Source: an uncultured Collinsella sp.
Lineage (GTDB): Bacteria > Actinomycetota > Coriobacteriia > Coriobacteriales > Coriobacteriaceae
DNA: 12,685 bases
Assembly: GCA_900556705.1 (NCBI GenBank)
Contig: USPT01000018.1
Location: 1-12,685 of the forward strand
Direction: 5' to 3'
Made by a program: the position numbers and the translations under genes. Shown piece after piece: positions 1-6,461 of the stretch (positions within the stretch are counted from its first letter, which is position 1; every line of letters starts with the position of its first letter). Below the pieces are notes generated by a model. It was not told the origin of the DNA. It saw only the letters and a program-made list of their open reading frames with translations, and did not search any database.

Positions 1-77
1 TGGCCCGACTGCGCGGAACGATTAACTACGAGGTCGCCTGCGGCTTTGGCATGCGCCTCGACAAGGTCTACGTGTAG
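1..77 (+). CDS. alr: Alanine racemase, C-terminal end only (partial)
   Basis: Only the last 24 codons are present; the frame enters at base 3 and stops with TAG at 75-77. The tail reads GTINYEVACGFGMRLDKVYV, which fits the conserved end of PLP-dependent alanine racemases (a GT-INYE stretch, then a final basic-x-VYV). The enzyme converts L- to D-alanine in the cytoplasm for peptidoglycan synthesis. The assignment is supported by context: in many Gram-positive genomes alr lies directly upstream of the tsaE/tsaB/rimI/tsaD genes, which follow here. The catalytic lysine and tyrosine lie outside the window and cannot be checked. The stop codon overlaps the ribosome binding site (AGGAG, 76-80) of the next gene, implying one transcript. 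Confidence 0.72.
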   Translation, partial: ARLRGTINYEVACGFGMRLDKVYV

Positions 78-85
78 GAGTCGCC

Positions 86-706
86 ATGGGCGTCATGCAC
101 ATCCCCGGCCATACCCATCAGGCACCACGTGAGGTCGCACTCGAGGAAATTGAGGCCGTTCTGGGTGATTGTCACCTCTGCCAGCTCTACCAGTCGCGTC
201 ACAATATCGTGTTTGGCGTGGGAAACCCCCGCGCTCGCGTGATGTTTATTGGTGAGGCGCCGGGCCGCAATGAGGATTTGCAGGGCGAGCCCTTTGTGGG
301 GGCGGCAGGCGAGGACCTTAACGGCATTTTGTCGCTGGCGGGGCTCAAACGCGAAGACGTCTACATTGCCAACGTGCTTAAGTGCCGCCCGCCGGGAAAC
401 CGCAATCCGCGTCCCGAGGAAGTGCTGGCTTGCTCGCCGTTTTTGCGTGAGCAGATTCGAAGCATCTGGCCTGATATTATCGTGACGCTCGGCAACCCCG
501 CGACGCACTTTGTGCTTAAGACCGAGATTGGCATTACTAAGCTGCGCGGCAGGTTCCACCAGATGGGGCATTTTGTAGTAATGCCCACTTTTCATCCGGC
601 AGCGGCGCTGCGCAATCCGGCGTGGCAGGAGCTGCTGGAGGAAGACTTTAAGATGCTGGGCGACTATCTGGAGCGACATCCCGCACCAGAGGACGCCTCG
701 GAATAA
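86..706 (+). CDS. Family 4 uracil-DNA glycosylase (4Fe-4S type)
   Basis: 206 residues, close to the usual family length. It removes uracil arising from cytosine deamination or dUTP misincorporation, starting base-excision repair. Motif A is GEAPGRNED at 56-64 followed by GEPFVGAAG at 67-75; motif B is HPAAALR at 170-176. Four cysteines, C29 and C32 (C-x2-C), C100 and C116, have the spacing that binds the iron-sulfur cluster in this family. ATG at 86 is chosen because AGGAG (76-80) sits 5 bases upstream; a second in-frame ATG at 95 is less well placed. It starts 9 bases after the alr stop, ends with tandem TAATAA, and is followed 12 bases later by tsaE. Its place between alr and the t6A genes suggests co-transcription rather than functional linkage. 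Proteins of this family are sometimes labelled phage SPO1 DNA polymerase-related. Confidence 0.9.
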   Translation: MGVMHIPGHTHQAPREVALEEIEAVLGDCHLCQLYQSRHNIVFGVGNPRARVMFIGEAPGRNEDLQGEPFVGAAGEDLNGILSLAGLKREDVYIANVLKCRPPGNRNPRPEEVLACSPFLREQIRSIWPDIIVTLGNPATHFVLKTEIGITKLRGRFHQMGHFVVMPTFHPAAALRNPAWQELLEEDFKMLGDYLERHPAPEDASE

Positions 707-718
707 TAAGGAGCATAT

Positions 719-1225
719 ATGTCCCTGGATCGCCTGGGGGTAGGTACTTACAAAACGACTTGCGCTGCCGATACGGAGTACTTTGGCGAGCTAATTGCAC
801 CGTGCCTTGAGGACGGCGATGTGCTCATCCTGACCGGTGGCCTGGGAGTGGGCAAAACTCACTTTACCAAGGGCGTCTCGCGCGGGCTGGGTGATGGGCA
901 TATGGTTACGAGTCCTACGTTTGCGCTCATGGCCGTTCACGATCAAGGTCGTATTCCGCTGTTTCACTTTGATCTATACCGCCTGGAGCATGCCTACGAG
1001 CTCGAGGATACGGGCATTTTCGATGTGCTGGGCTATGAGGGTGCTTGCCTGCTGGAATGGGGCGAACAATTCCAGGACGAGCTGACGGATGAGTATCTTT
1101 CGGTGACGCTCAAGCGTGATGAGGGCGACAGCGATGTGCGAACGATAACGCTTGAGGCGCACGGTGACCGCGCAATGGAGCTTTCCCATTTGATTGATAA
1201 GGCTGTACAAGATGAGCTTGCATAA
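719..1225 (+). CDS. tsaE: TsaE, P-loop ATPase of the tRNA t6A synthesis complex
   Basis: 168 residues, slightly long for the family (about 150). TsaE is the ATPase that drives turnover of the bacterial TsaB-TsaD complex, which places threonylcarbamoyl on A37 of tRNAs reading ANN codons. The Walker A motif GGLGVGKT is at 40-47; SPTF (65-68), the HFDLYRL block (83-89) and LEWGE (112-116) are the other family hallmarks. A clear AAGGAG at 708-713 precedes ATG at 719. The last 14 bases overlap the start of the downstream tsaB-rimI-tsaD fusion, a sign of translational coupling between physical partners. The C-terminal tail after about residue 140 is acidic and not clearly conserved. Confidence 0.95.
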   Translation: MSLDRLGVGTYKTTCAADTEYFGELIAPCLEDGDVLILTGGLGVGKTHFTKGVSRGLGDGHMVTSPTFALMAVHDQGRIPLFHFDLYRLEHAYELEDTGIFDVLGYEGACLLEWGEQFQDELTDEYLSVTLKRDEGDSDVRTITLEAHGDRAMELSHLIDKAVQDELA

Positions 1226-3596
1226 CGACAACGCGCTGGTGGTGGCGCTCGATACCTCGACCGACATGCTTGCCTGCGCGGCAAGCTGGATTGATGGGCA
1301 GACGGGCGAGACGAAGCTCGTGAGTGGCGACCACATGTGTCGCCGTCACGCCAACGTTGAGCTCGTGAATACCGTTGATGGCGTGCTGGCTCAAGCCGGT
1401 CTGGATCGCAGCGATGTTGGTTGCTATGTGGTCGGCCGCGGCCCGGGGTCCTTTACGGGTGTGCGCATCGGCATCTCCACTGCCAAGGGCCTCGCGCGTG
1501 GTGCCAATGTTCCGCTGCTGGGCGTGTCGACGCTCGACGCTTGCGCTTGGACGGCGTGGAAGGCTGGCGTGCGCGGCAAGCTTGGTATCTTGGCCGATGC
1601 TATGCGCGGTGAGGTATATCCGGCGCTGTATATGCTGGTTGATGAGGGTCCCGAGCGTCAATTTGAGCGCGAACACGTGGTCAAGGCCGCCGTGGCGCTC
1701 GATGAGTGGCGCCAAGCAGCGGACTGGGACCAGGTTCAGCTGACCGGTGACGGTCTCGTGCGCTATGGCAAGCTGCTGGGTGAGGACGAGACCGCCCGCT
1801 GCGTGGAGCGCGACCTGTGGTGGCCTTCGGGCGAGGGCTTACTGCTCGCGCACGCTGCGGGTGACGGCGATCCGGCCCGCGTCTTGCCGATTTACACGCG
1901 CCTTTCGGATGCCGAGGAAAACGAGCGCAAGCGTCTTGGTCTTGCCGAGAGTGCGCAGAGCGAAATTACGGGTGTTGCCGATGAGCTCGCCGGTCGTCAT
2001 CTGCAGTTCCGTCCCATGGGCGCGGCGGATGCCGAGGGCACGAGCGCGCTGGAGGCTGCCTGCTTTGAAGGTGCCGGACACGAGGCGTGGACGCCGGGCA
2101 TGTTCCTGTCCGAACTGGGCGAGGACGTTGCTGCGCCGCGTAGTTGGTGGGTGGCACACGACGACGGCAAGCTGCTGGGCCTTGCCGGCGGTATGGTCGT
2201 GGACGGTGATGTGCAGATTCTGGATGTCGCCGTCGACCCGGCACATCGCCGTGAGGGTATTGCTCGTAAGCTGCTGTCGCACGTGAGCTATGATGCCCAG
2301 ATGCTCGGCTGCACCACGGCTTCGCTCGAGGTCGAGGACGGCAACGAGGGAGCGATCGCGCTCTATGCCGCTCTGGGCTTTACCGAGGCGGGTCGTCGTC
2401 GTGGCTACTACGGTGCCGGCAAGGACGCCATCGTCATGACGGCCCCTCTTCCCCTCGTGCTTCCGGTCGACAATGCCTCGCCCGAGCCGACGGCAGCCGA
2501 GCAGCGCGTATGGCCGCTGCCTGCGCCCGAGCGAACCGTTGAGGAGCGCGCTGAAATTGAGCGCCGTCGCCTAGTGCTCGCTATCGAGAGTTCCTGCGAC
2601 GAGACGGCCGTGGCGATTATCGATGCGGATGGCAATATGCTGGCCAACCAGGTGTCGACACAGATTGATTTTCACGCCCGCTTTGGCGGCGTGGTGCCCG
2701 AGATCGCCTCGCGCAAGCACGTTGAGGTGATTGTGAGTGTCGTAGATGCGGCGCTCGAGGATGCCGCGGCATCGCTTGGCCTTGAGGGTGGGGCGATTGC
2801 GCCAAGTGAGCTTGCCGCCGTGGGCGTGACGCAAGGTCCGGGCCTGGTGGGTGCCCTGGTGGTGGGTGTCGCCTTTGCCAAGGGCTTTGCGTATGCTGCC
2901 GGTAAGCCGCTCGTATGCGTTAACCATCTGGAGGGGCACCTGTTTGCCAACTTGCTGGCGCAGCCCGACCTCAAGCCGCCGTTCATCTTCACGCTTGTCT
3001 CGGGCGGGCACACCATGCTCGTGCACGTGAAGGCATGGGGCGACTACGAGGTACTTGGTGAGACACTCGACGATGCTGTGGGCGAGGCCTTCGACAAGGT
3101 AGCCAAGGCGTTGGGCCTGGGCTATCCCGGTGGCCCCATCATCTCCAAGCTGGCCGAGACGGGCAATTCCCGCGCGATCGATTTCCCCCGTGCGCTTAAC
3201 AGCAGGGGAGATTATCGTTTCTCGCTTTCGGGTCTTAAAACGGCTGTGACGCTCTACATTGAACAGGAGACCAAGGCCGGGCGCACGATTCACCTGCCCG
3301 ATCTGGCAGCTTCGTTTGAGGCAGCTGTCTTTGACGTGCAGTACAAGAAGGCCAAAAACGCACTGCACGCTACCGGATGCAAGGAATACTGCATCGGTGG
3401 CGGCGTCTCGGCCAACCCGCATCTGCGCGAGATGATGATCAAGAAGCTTGGGCGTCAGGGGATTCGCGTAACGGTGCCGCCCTTGTCTGCTTGTACCGAT
3501 AACGCAGCCATGATCGCGGAGGTCGCCCGCCGTAAATTCGACCGAGGTGAAATCTCGCCGTTCGATGTCGACGCCGATCCGAACATGACGCTGTAG
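1212..3596 (+). CDS. tsaD: TsaB-RimI-TsaD three-domain fusion: t6A transferase subunits plus ribosomal-protein acetyltransferase
   Basis: 794 residues comprising three proteins that are usually separate. TsaB domain, about 9-235: LDTST (13-17) and GPGSFTGVRIG (77-87); it is the dimerisation partner of TsaD. RimI-like GNAT domain, about 264-413: acetyl-CoA loop RREGIA (346-351) and LYAALGF (384-390) ahead of a YY pair (399-400); RimI acetylates the N-terminal alanine of ribosomal protein S18. TsaD domain, about 453-794: IESSCDETA (458-466), metal-binding histidines in NHLEGH (H572, H576), SGGH (597-600) and D763 in CTDNAAM. TsaD transfers threonylcarbamoyl from the AMP adduct to tRNA A37. Linkers of about 30-40 residues, rich in E, A and P, join the domains. 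ATG at 1212 is preferred over an in-frame TTG at 1194, which would lie deeper within tsaE; the TsaB fold begins near residue 9. All key residues are intact, so every domain looks functional. TsaC/Sua5, which makes the adduct, is not in the window. Confidence 0.95.
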   Translation: MSLHNDNALVVALDTSTDMLACAASWIDGQTGETKLVSGDHMCRRHANVELVNTVDGVLAQAGLDRSDVGCYVVGRGPGSFTGVRIGISTAKGLARGANVPLLGVSTLDACAWTAWKAGVRGKLGILADAMRGEVYPALYMLVDEGPERQFEREHVVKAAVALDEWRQAADWDQVQLTGDGLVRYGKLLGEDETARCVERDLWWPSGEGLLLAHAAGDGDPARVLPIYTRLSDAEENERKRLGLAESAQSEITGVADELAGRHLQFRPMGAADAEGTSALEAACFEGAGHEAWTPGMFLSELGEDVAAPRSWWVAHDDGKLLGLAGGMVVDGDVQILDVAVDPAHRREGIARKLLSHVSYDAQMLGCTTASLEVEDGNEGAIALYAALGFTEAGRRRGYYGAGKDAIVMTAPLPLVLPVDNASPEPTAAEQRVWPLPAPERTVEERAEIERRRLVLAIESSCDETAVAIIDADGNMLANQVSTQIDFHARFGGVVPEIASRKHVEVIVSVVDAALEDAAASLGLEGGAIAPSELAAVGVTQGPGLVGALVVGVAFAKGFAYAAGKPLVCVNHLEGHLFANLLAQPDLKPPFIFTLVSGGHTMLVHVKAWGDYEVLGETLDDAVGEAFDKVAKALGLGYPGGPIISKLAETGNSRAIDFPRALNSRGDYRFSLSGLKTAVTLYIEQETKAGRTIHLPDLAASFEAAVFDVQYKKAKNALHATGCKEYCIGGGVSANPHLREMMIKKLGRQGIRVTVPPLSACTDNAAMIAEVARRKFDRGEISPFDVDADPNMTL

Positions 3597-3608
3597 CTGG
3601 TACGGCGC

Positions 3609-3743
3609 GGTCCCCGGACGGAGGGGCCGGATATAAGGTTTCCTGCTCTACAGTCCTGCGCAAGACGAAGGCCACATTAAGTGGCCTTCTTTGCGTGCGG
3701 AACTCGCGATAAACCTTATATCCGGCCCCTCCGTCCGGGGACC
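3609..3743 (+). repeat. Structured inverted-repeat element, copy A
   Basis: A perfect 33-bp inverted repeat (3609-3641 with 3711-3743) encloses a 69-base core (3642-3710). The core starts CCTGCTCTACAGTCCTGC, ends GTGCGGAACTCGCGAT, and carries a 9-bp hairpin (3667-3675 with 3681-3689) with loop ATTAA. The same core recurs at 3919-3986 (reversed) and 8679-8747, while most of the outer arm sequence differs in each copy. Only the innermost AGGTTT/AAACCT of the arms is constant. The element lies 12 bases after the tsaBrimItsaD stop. No protein is encoded in it and no obvious target duplication flanks it. It could be a miniature mobile element, a structured RNA or a 3'-end processing signal; which one is not decidable from sequence. 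Confidence 0.92.
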
Positions 3744-3887
3744 TTTCTGTATCGATATAGCTTCTGGGCTGGTTTGGCGTCGACAACGTCCAGCAAGGTT
3801 AACAAGCCAGCGTCGAATTTCCGGCGTTCTTTAGCTGAAAGAAAAAGTTGGTGTGCGGAGCTTTGCTCCGCATTTGGGATGGGAGCT
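3744..3887. other. Gene-free spacer between repeat copies A and B, with one small hairpin
   Basis: No credible reading frame. The one clear structure is an 8-bp perfect stem (TGCGGAGC at 3854-3861 with GCTCCGCA at 3865-3872, loop TTT). On the plus strand only three T follow it. On the minus strand a run of five T follows after about seven bases. Neither makes a convincing intrinsic terminator. Confidence 0.5.
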
Positions 3888-4017
3888 CCTCGGGAGCGGG
3901 CGGGCGTATACAAGGTTTATCGCGAGTTCCGCACGAGCCGGAGAGCACTTAATGTGCTCTCCGTGCGAGCAGGACTGTAGAGCAGGAAACCTTGTATACG
4001 CCCGCCCGCTCCCGAGG
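3888..4017 (-). repeat. Structured inverted-repeat element, copy B (reversed orientation)
   Basis: A perfect 31-bp inverted repeat (3888-3918 with 3987-4017) encloses a 68-base core (3919-3986). The core, read on the minus strand, matches copies A and C: CCTGCTCTACAGTCCTGC at one end and GTGCGGAACTCGCGAT at the other. The inner hairpin is 10 bp (3939-3948 with 3954-3963) with the same five-base loop, TTAAT on the plus strand. The inner stem reads GGAGAGCAC where copy C has GGAGGCCAC, and the opposite strand has changed to match. The arms (CCTCGGGAGCGGGCG and on) differ from those of the other copies. It stands about 100 bases upstream of the cstA promoter. Confidence 0.92.
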
Positions 4018-4118
4018 GGGCATCTCTCATGCAAAAACTGTCGTGGGGTAAAGTCCGAGGTCAGTGGCGTTTTATACCGAGAAATCCAAAAAAGTTGAAA
4101 ATTCATTACAAATTTGCG

Positions 4119-4147
4119 TTGACTTTAGGTAACTAAAGTTTCATACT
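4119..4147 (+). promoter_or_regulatory. Sigma-70-type promoter for the leader-cstA transcript
   Basis: TTGACT (4119-4124) is a 5/6 match to the -35 box, spaced exactly 17 bases from CATACT (4142-4147), a 4/6 match to the -10 box. Transcription would start near 4154, about 65 bases before the leader peptide. The surrounding DNA is distinctly AT-rich compared with the genes. Confidence 0.7.
4122..4139. promoter_or_regulatory. Palindromic operator candidate inside the promoter spacer
   Basis: ACTTTAG-GTAA-CTAAAGT is a perfect 7-bp inverted repeat with a 4-base centre. It overlaps the end of the -35 box and fills most of the -35/-10 spacer, where a dimeric repressor would block RNA polymerase. 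The regulator is unknown. The layout resembles the spacing of a trp-type operator but the sequence is not the same. Confidence 0.5.
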
Positions 4148-4218
4148 CCTTTTCAACCACTGGGGGATGTGAACACGCACGGATCGTTCGCATCATGATT
4201 GAAGAGGATTTCTTAGAC

Positions 4219-4263
4219 ATGTTCACGCATCAGCTAAACATTATCAGCGTAGTAATTATCTGA
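4219..4263 (+). CDS. Leader peptide of the cstA attenuator (14 residues, Ile/Val-rich)
   Basis: The frame reads MFTHQLNIISVVII and stops with TGA at 4261-4263. Six of the last seven residues are isoleucine or valine, the pattern of leader peptides that sense charged branched-chain tRNAs, as in ilv operon leaders. AGAGGA (4203-4208) lies 10 bases before ATG 4219. An in-frame ATG at 4195 would give 22 residues but has a poor binding site. The peptide is followed within 3 bases by a hairpin and, 53 bases on, by an intrinsic terminator, the arrangement expected for attenuation. It has no other apparent function. The unusual part is the downstream target: a transporter of the CstA family instead of a biosynthetic operon. 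Confidence 0.7.
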   Translation: MFTHQLNIISVVII

Positions 4264-4265
4264 TG

Positions 4266-4307
4266 CGGGTTAGCACATACAGCTAGCCCGTACGATAACG
4301 GGCGGCT
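4266..4307 (+). promoter_or_regulatory. Competing leader RNA hairpins of the cstA attenuator
   Basis: CGGGTTAGC (4266-4274) pairs with GCTAGCCCG (4282-4290), 9 bp with one G-U and a 7-base loop. GCCCG (4286-4290) can instead pair with CGGGC (4299-4303), helped by AGC 4281-4283 with GCT 4305-4307. GGCGGC (4301-4306) can in turn pair with GCCGTC (4321-4326), which is part of the terminator stem. These exclusive pairings are drawn by eye; a folding calculation is needed to rank them. Confidence 0.55.
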
Positions 4308-4316
4308 GATGAAGAT

Positions 4317-4353
4317 GAGGGCCGTCGAGCGCAACCGACGGCCCTCATTTTTT
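4317..4353 (+). terminator. Intrinsic terminator in the cstA leader (attenuator)
   Basis: GAGGGCCGTCG (4317-4327) and CGACGGCCCTC (4336-4346) form a perfect 11-bp GC-rich stem with an 8-base loop, followed by A and six T (4348-4353). It lies between the leader peptide and cstA, 35 bases before the cstA start, so read-through is needed for cstA expression from the 4119 promoter. Confidence 0.9.
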
Positions 4354-4388
4354 ATGTCTAGGAAGTTCTTTTTAGAGGAGGAAATGTA

Positions 4389-6278
4389 ATGAACGGAGTT
4401 TTGCTCATGGTTGTGGCCGCGGCGGTGCTCGCCTGCGGCTATCTGGGCTATGGCCGCTGGCTGGCCAACAAGTGGGGCGTTGACAAAGAGGCCCTCACGC
4501 CGGCCAAGCGCATGAAGGACGGCAAGAGCTTCTCGCCCGTCTCCGCCTTCACCGCGTTCTCGCACCAGTTCAGCTCGATTTGCGGTGCTGGCCCTGTCAC
4601 GGGTACGATCGTCGCCATGGCCTTTGGCTGGCTGCCTGTCGTGCTCTGGGTCCTCGTCGGCGGCATCTTCTTTGGTGCCGTCCACGACTTCGGTGCCCTG
4701 TACGCTTCGATGAAGAACAACGGCAAGTCGCTCGCTCAGCTCATCGAGAAGTACATCGGCAAGACCGGCCGTCGCCTGTTCCTGCTGTTCTGCTGGCTGT
4801 TCTGCATCATCGTCATCGCCGCCTTTACCGACATGGTCTGCAAGACGTTCATGTTCACCCCGGCCGTTGACGCTTCTGGTGCTGCTACCGGTGCCATCGA
4901 CTTCACCAAGTCCTATGCCGCCGGCTGCGCTGGTACCATCTCCATCCTGTTTACCTTCGTCGCTATCGCCTTTGGTTGGGCCCAGAAGAAGTTCAACCTC
5001 ACCGGCGCTGCCGAGTTCGTCACCGGCGTGGTCCTCATGGTTCTCATGTTCGCCGTCGGTATGCAGTTCCCGGTCTACCTGGATAAGTTCCAGTGGTTCG
5101 CCGTCGTCATGGTCTACCTGGTCTTCGCTGGCGCCATGCCCATCCAGATGCTCAAGACCCCGCGCGATTACCTCACTTCCATCATGATGATCGTCATGAT
5201 CGTCTGCGCTGTCCTCGGCATCGTCGTCCTGGGTGTCAACGGTCAGGCCACTATCACCGCTCCGGTCTTTACCGGCTTCTCCACTGCCTCCGGCATGATG
5301 TTCCCGGTCCTGTTCGTCTCCGTCGCATGCGGTGCTCTCTCCGGTTTCCACAGCCTCGTTTCTTCCGGCACCTCTTCCAAGCAGGTCGAGAAGGAGCAGG
5401 ACGCCGTCAAGGTCGGTTACGGCGCCATGATCGTCGAGTCCTTCGTCGGCATCCTTGCCATCATCGTCGCCGGCATCATGTTCTCCGACATGAACACCGC
5501 CGGTACCGGCGCCCTCAACGCCGGTGTCGCTTCCACCCCGTTCCAGATCTTCGCCGCTGGCATCTCCCGCGGCATGCAGGCCTTCGGTGTTGACGGCACG
5601 CTCGCTACCGTCTTTATGACCATGAACGTCTCCGCTCTGGCCCTGACCTCGCTCGACGCCGTCGCCCGCATCGCCCGCACCTCGTTCTCCGAGTTCTTTG
5701 CCCAGACCAACGACGCCCTGGCCATCGAGTCCAAGGCCGGCTACATGAAGGTCCTCGGCAACCCCTGGTTCGCCACGGTCGTCACCCTGCTTCCCGGTCT
5801 CGCCCTCGCTTTTGGTGGCTATGCCAACATCTGGCCGCTCTTTGGTGCTTCCAACCAGCTGCTCGGCGGCATGACCATGATCACCCTCGCCGTGTTCTGC
5901 AAGTGCACCGGCCGCAAGGGCTGGATGCTCTACGTGCCCGTCGCCTTCCTGCTCTGCTGCACCTTCACCTCGCTGGTCCAGAGTGCCATGGGCTGCATGA
6001 CCGCCGTCCAGGCCTACGGTTTCTTCGGTACCATCCCGGCTACCGCCACCACGGCCGCCGTCTCCGTCGCCGCCACCAAGGGCCTGCAGCTCGTCTTTGC
6101 CGTCCTGCTGATGGTCCTGGGCCTCATCGTTGCCGTCAACTGCCTCAAGGAGTTCTTCGGCAAGGAGGCCGGCTCCATGCCCGACGAGGAGCCCGAGTGG
6201 TCCGAGATGGGCAAGGCCGAGTACGGCCGCGCCGCTGCCGCCGAGGCTCCTGCCGACGCCGAGGCCGCCAAGGCTTAG
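4389..6278 (+). CDS. cstA: CstA-family carbon starvation / peptide or pyruvate transporter
   Basis: 629 residues, polytopic, with many hydrophobic segments from residue 4 onwards. Family hallmarks are SHQFSSICGAGPVTGTI (58-74), GGIFFGAVHDFGAL (91-104), KTPRDYLTS (256-264), ACGALSGFHSLVSSGTSSK (313-331) and ASNQLLGG (487-494). E. coli CstA is linked to peptide use in starvation, and CstA and its relative BtsT/YjiY also carry pyruvate, so the substrate here is uncertain. The C-terminal tail (about 595-629) is acidic and alanine-rich, predicted cytoplasmic. AGGAGG (4376-4381) sits 7 bases before ATG 4389; an ATG-TAA start-stop pair at 4384-4389 overlaps the start by one base. Codons end in C far more often than in the neighbouring genes (ATC, GTC, TCC, ACC), a sign of high expression. 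Expression appears governed by the promoter palindrome and the Ile/Val attenuator upstream. A strong terminator follows, so the gene is monocistronic. Confidence 0.93.
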   Translation: MNGVLLMVVAAAVLACGYLGYGRWLANKWGVDKEALTPAKRMKDGKSFSPVSAFTAFSHQFSSICGAGPVTGTIVAMAFGWLPVVLWVLVGGIFFGAVHDFGALYASMKNNGKSLAQLIEKYIGKTGRRLFLLFCWLFCIIVIAAFTDMVCKTFMFTPAVDASGAATGAIDFTKSYAAGCAGTISILFTFVAIAFGWAQKKFNLTGAAEFVTGVVLMVLMFAVGMQFPVYLDKFQWFAVVMVYLVFAGAMPIQMLKTPRDYLTSIMMIVMIVCAVLGIVVLGVNGQATITAPVFTGFSTASGMMFPVLFVSVACGALSGFHSLVSSGTSSKQVEKEQDAVKVGYGAMIVESFVGILAIIVAGIMFSDMNTAGTGALNAGVASTPFQIFAAGISRGMQAFGVDGTLATVFMTMNVSALALTSLDAVARIARTSFSEFFAQTNDALAIESKAGYMKVLGNPWFATVVTLLPGLALAFGGYANIWPLFGASNQLLGGMTMITLAVFCKCTGRKGWMLYVPVAFLLCCTFTSLVQSAMGCMTAVQAYGFFGTIPATATTAAVSVAATKGLQLVFAVLLMVLGLIVAVNCLKEFFGKEAGSMPDEEPEWSEMGKAEYGRAAAAEAPADAEAAKA

Positions 6279-6320
6279 TCGACCTGACGAGTTGAACGTC
6301 ACATCTATATGACTCGGAAA

Positions 6321-6356
6321 GACCGGGTCCGCGACTTCGCGGGCTCGGTCCTTTTT
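6321..6356 (+). terminator. Intrinsic terminator after cstA
   Basis: GACCGGGTCCGCG (6321-6333) pairs with CGCGGGCTCGGTC (6338-6350), 13 bp with two G-U wobbles and a tight ACTT loop, followed by CTTTTT. It separates cstA from the JetD-like gene. Confidence 0.92.
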
Positions 6357-6397
6357 CATGCAAAAGCGGGTGACGCTCGAGTGTTCTCGCAGATGTT

Positions 6398-6450
6398 TTG
6401 CGTGGATAAGGGCGCGCGTTGTACCATATGGACGTATATGTGTGCATATG
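6398..6450 (+). promoter_or_regulatory. Possible promoter and paired CATATG sites before the JetD-like gene
   Basis: TTGCGT (6398-6403) and TACCAT (6422-6427) are spaced 18 bases and could form a weak promoter giving a 5' leader of about 30 bases. CATATG occurs twice (6425-6430 and 6445-6450), exactly 20 bases apart, about two helical turns, so the pair could bind a dimeric regulator. Both points are suggestive only. Confidence 0.3.
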
Positions 6451-6461
6451 AAAGGGGCCCC

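Noticed and set aside
68..679. 203-codon minus-strand frame
   Set aside because: It is antisense to the uracil-DNA glycosylase, whose motifs are intact, and shows no recognisable domain.
3609..4017. Insertion sequence or transposon ends
   Set aside because: No transposase frame lies between or near the copies, and no target duplication was seen; a non-autonomous element remains possible.
4150..4353. T-box or metabolite riboswitch in the cstA leader
   Set aside because: No T-box sequence or known aptamer core is visible, and the translated Ile/Val peptide explains the structure better.
6309..6461. Upstream extension of the JetD-like gene to 6309
   Set aside because: The added codons cover the cstA terminator and have no binding site; GTG 6462 has AAAGGGG at good spacing.
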